Positions 6,587-7,466 of a stretch of 7,466 nt of DNA are shown here, one piece after another (positions within the stretch are counted from its first letter, which is position 1; every line of letters starts with the position of its first letter). The translations under genes were made by a program, and so were the position numbers. The stretch is from Dehalococcoidia bacterium (lineage in GTDB: Bacteria; Chloroflexota; Dehalococcoidia; GIF9; AB-539-J10), in assembly GCA_030669525.1 (NCBI GenBank), contig DAOVDO010000043.1:1-7466 (forward strand). The letters are read 5' to 3'. Below the pieces are notes generated by a model that saw nothing but the letters and a program-made list of their open reading frames with translations, did no database searches and was not told where the DNA came from.

Positions 6587-6592
6587 ATTATA
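6587..6592 (-). promoter_or_regulatory. Consensus -10-like TATAAT before the aminotransferase
   Basis: TATAAT on the minus strand lies about 100 bases upstream of the aminotransferase start in an AT-rich patch. No acceptable -35 box is present at 16-18 bases, and there is no TG extension. It could serve an activator-dependent promoter or be chance in AT-rich DNA. Confidence 0.25.
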
Positions 6593-6604
6593 CTATACTC
6601 ACCA

Positions 6605-6705
6605 GCATAGAGGAGGCTGAGAAGAAGTGAAACCGCCCTTTCAATCTGAGTGCTCTCTATGCAAGATTTTAACTCAAACGTTGCACATTGAGAGGCTCTC
6701 AGCCT
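6605..6705. repeat. Crossed inverted repeats in the aminotransferase leader
   Basis: GCATAGAG (6605-6612) pairs perfectly with CTCTATGC (6655-6662), and AGGCTGAGA (6614-6622) pairs perfectly with TCTCAGCCT (6697-6705). The two pairings cross, so in RNA they would form a pseudoknot or exclude each other. The outer arm can also fold locally: AGGCT-CTC-AGCCT (6693-6705) or TGAGAG-G-CTCTCA (6689-6701). Such competing helices resemble attenuators or structured leaders, but no U-run terminator follows and I recognise no known riboswitch. The rest of 6485-6716 holds no gene. Confidence 0.45.
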
Positions 6706-6716
6706 TCCATGCGCAC

Positions 6717-7001
6717 TTATTTTTTAAATTTGGTCCGTTGTCTCAGGTAATACGGAATGTATACTTTAATTGCTCCTTTTTGGTACAGGGGGCAATCCAT
6801 CGCACAGGGAGCTATCCACCTTAGGGACATCCCAGAGGTAGCACAGTTACATTCATCGGGGTAGGCTACTATTGGAGGCTTGCCCTTTTCAGGATTTGGT
6901 AGGAGCACACCGTTAGTACATACCTTTACGCACTCATTACAGCCAATACAGACCTTGGGGTCAATCACCACAGGTGCCCAGCTTACTGTCGACATTACCA
7001 T
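6717..7001 (-). CDS. Ferredoxin-type 4Fe-4S protein with irregular second cluster motif
   Basis: This 94-residue soluble electron carrier most likely partners the flavoprotein upstream. The first cluster motif is regular: C18-x2-C21-x2-C24-x3-C28 in CIGCNECVKVC. The second is C51-x1-C53-x12-C66-x3-C70-P (CNC, then CAMDCP) instead of C-x2-C-x2-C-x3-C-P, as if about a dozen residues were inserted or two compensating frameshifts occurred. After it the usual KGAIKVY continuation returns (75-81), ending in a basic tail (RQRTKFKK). The start chosen is the ATG at 7001, with GGAGGAG at 7009-7015, 7 bases away; an ATG at 6995 is also possible. The longer in-frame start at 7130 is rejected because it would lie inside the flavoprotein gene. 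Only one base separates the two genes, so they are co-translated. Confidence 0.85.
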   Translation of the reverse strand: MVMSTVSWAPVVIDPKVCIGCNECVKVCTNGVLLPNPEKGKPPIVAYPDECNCATSGMSLRWIAPCAMDCPLYQKGAIKVYIPYYLRQRTKFKK

Positions 7002-7002
7002 C

Positions 7003-7466
7003 TCATTTCTCCTCCATATGTATGATGGGCTCAGTTCCAATTTTAATTTCGCCCTCTTCCATTTTAACAGCGACCCATTTGCGCCATTCCGGTGGGTCCA
7101 GTTCGGGGTAGTCCAATCTGAAGAAGCCAAGGGCTTCGCTGCTGGCCTTACGTGCTAGTGATGAGTGTAAGATTACCTCTGCTATATCGATAAGGCCCAG
7201 GGTTTCAATAGTTCTCATTAGTTCATGCGGATTCTTGGCGTAAAGCTTGGGTACTTCATATTTCCTGATCTCTTTGAAGGCTGCCAGTCCTTCCTTCAGC
7301 ATCCCCTCATTTTTAAATTCATTACAATAAGTAGTCATAATGTACTTGATGGCAAGGTTCAATTCTTTCCAGGTAACTCCCACCTTTAGTTCAGTGGGGC
7401 TATAGACACGAGCTTTCTCGGCTTCTATTTGTTTCTCATCTATCACATGTTCATCTACCTTTGCCG
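7003..7466 (-). CDS. Fumarate reductase/AprA-type flavoprotein subunit, C-terminal part (5' end outside window)
   Basis: About 153 residues are visible and the frame is open to the window edge, so the GTG at 7446 is not the real start. The sequence resembles the C-terminal helical domain of the succinate dehydrogenase/fumarate reductase/adenylylsulfate reductase flavoprotein family: a three-helix region with KNEGMLKEGL and ETLGLIDIAEVILHSSLARKASS, then LGFFRLDYPELDPPEWRKWV, equivalent to the Arg-rich R-x-D-x-P segment that lines the active site in this family. The FAD domain is outside the window, so the reaction cannot be assigned. The ferredoxin gene begins one base after its stop, a pairing known for AprAB-like and related flavoprotein-ferredoxin complexes. 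It is likely cytoplasmic and acts in electron transfer to or from an organic acid or sulfur compound. Confidence 0.82.
   Translation of the reverse strand, partial: AKVDEHVIDEKQIEAEKARVYSPTELKVGVTWKELNLAIKYIMTTYCNEFKNEGMLKEGLAAFKEIRKYEVPKLYAKNPHELMRTIETLGLIDIAEVILHSSLARKASSEALGFFRLDYPELDPPEWRKWVAVKMEEGEIKIGTEPIIHMEEK

Noticed and set aside
7002..7130. Longer start for the ferredoxin at 7130, adding 43 residues
   Set aside because: It would lie inside the flavoprotein gene in another frame; the ATG at 7001 has a good GGAGGAG site and begins just before the conserved region.

Overview
The window shows bacterial DNA with every recognisable gene on the minus strand, so it reads from right (7466) to left (1). 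Both end genes are cut by the window edge. The solute-binding lipoprotein with a long Pro/Ala linker, the soluble arylsulfotransferase-like propeller protein, and the flavoprotein/ferredoxin pair suggest an uncultured anaerobic or sediment bacterium. Chloroflexota (Dehalococcoidia-like) is my best guess, with Desulfobacterota possible. This rests on protein style only; there is no rRNA or other phylogenetic marker here.

Layout in order of transcription. (1) 7466-7003: C-terminal part of a fumarate-reductase/AprA-type flavoprotein. (2) 7001-6717: a small two-cluster ferredoxin one base downstream of it, with an irregular second cluster motif. (3) 6716-6485: a leader with crossed inverted repeats. 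(4) 6484-5309: a HisC-like PLP aminotransferase. (5) 5308-4907: a roughly 400-base region with no intact gene. It holds a good sigma-70-type promoter with a dyad in its spacer, then the decayed remains of a ribbon-helix-helix (RHH) regulator or antitoxin gene. (6) 4906-1969: a complete TRAP transporter, dctP-dctQ-dctM, tightly spaced. (7) 1875-712: an arylsulfotransferase-like beta-propeller protein without a signal peptide. (8) 711-438: an intergenic region with nested palindromes and a 19-codon ORF behind a near-ideal Shine-Dalgarno. (9) 437-1: the N-terminal part of a Leu/Phe/Val dehydrogenase-family enzyme.

Taken together, the cluster looks like a module for importing and oxidising an organic or amino acid. 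TRAP systems bring in carboxylates; the aminotransferase and the NAD-linked amino-acid dehydrogenase interconvert amino and 2-oxo acids; the flavoprotein-ferredoxin pair would pass electrons. The substrate is unknown. Two dehydrogenase pocket positions depart from leucine dehydrogenase, one of them in the direction of phenylalanine dehydrogenase. No CRISPR array, tRNA, rRNA, insertion sequence or defence system was seen. The least explained parts are the three intergenic regions and the unusual ferredoxin.
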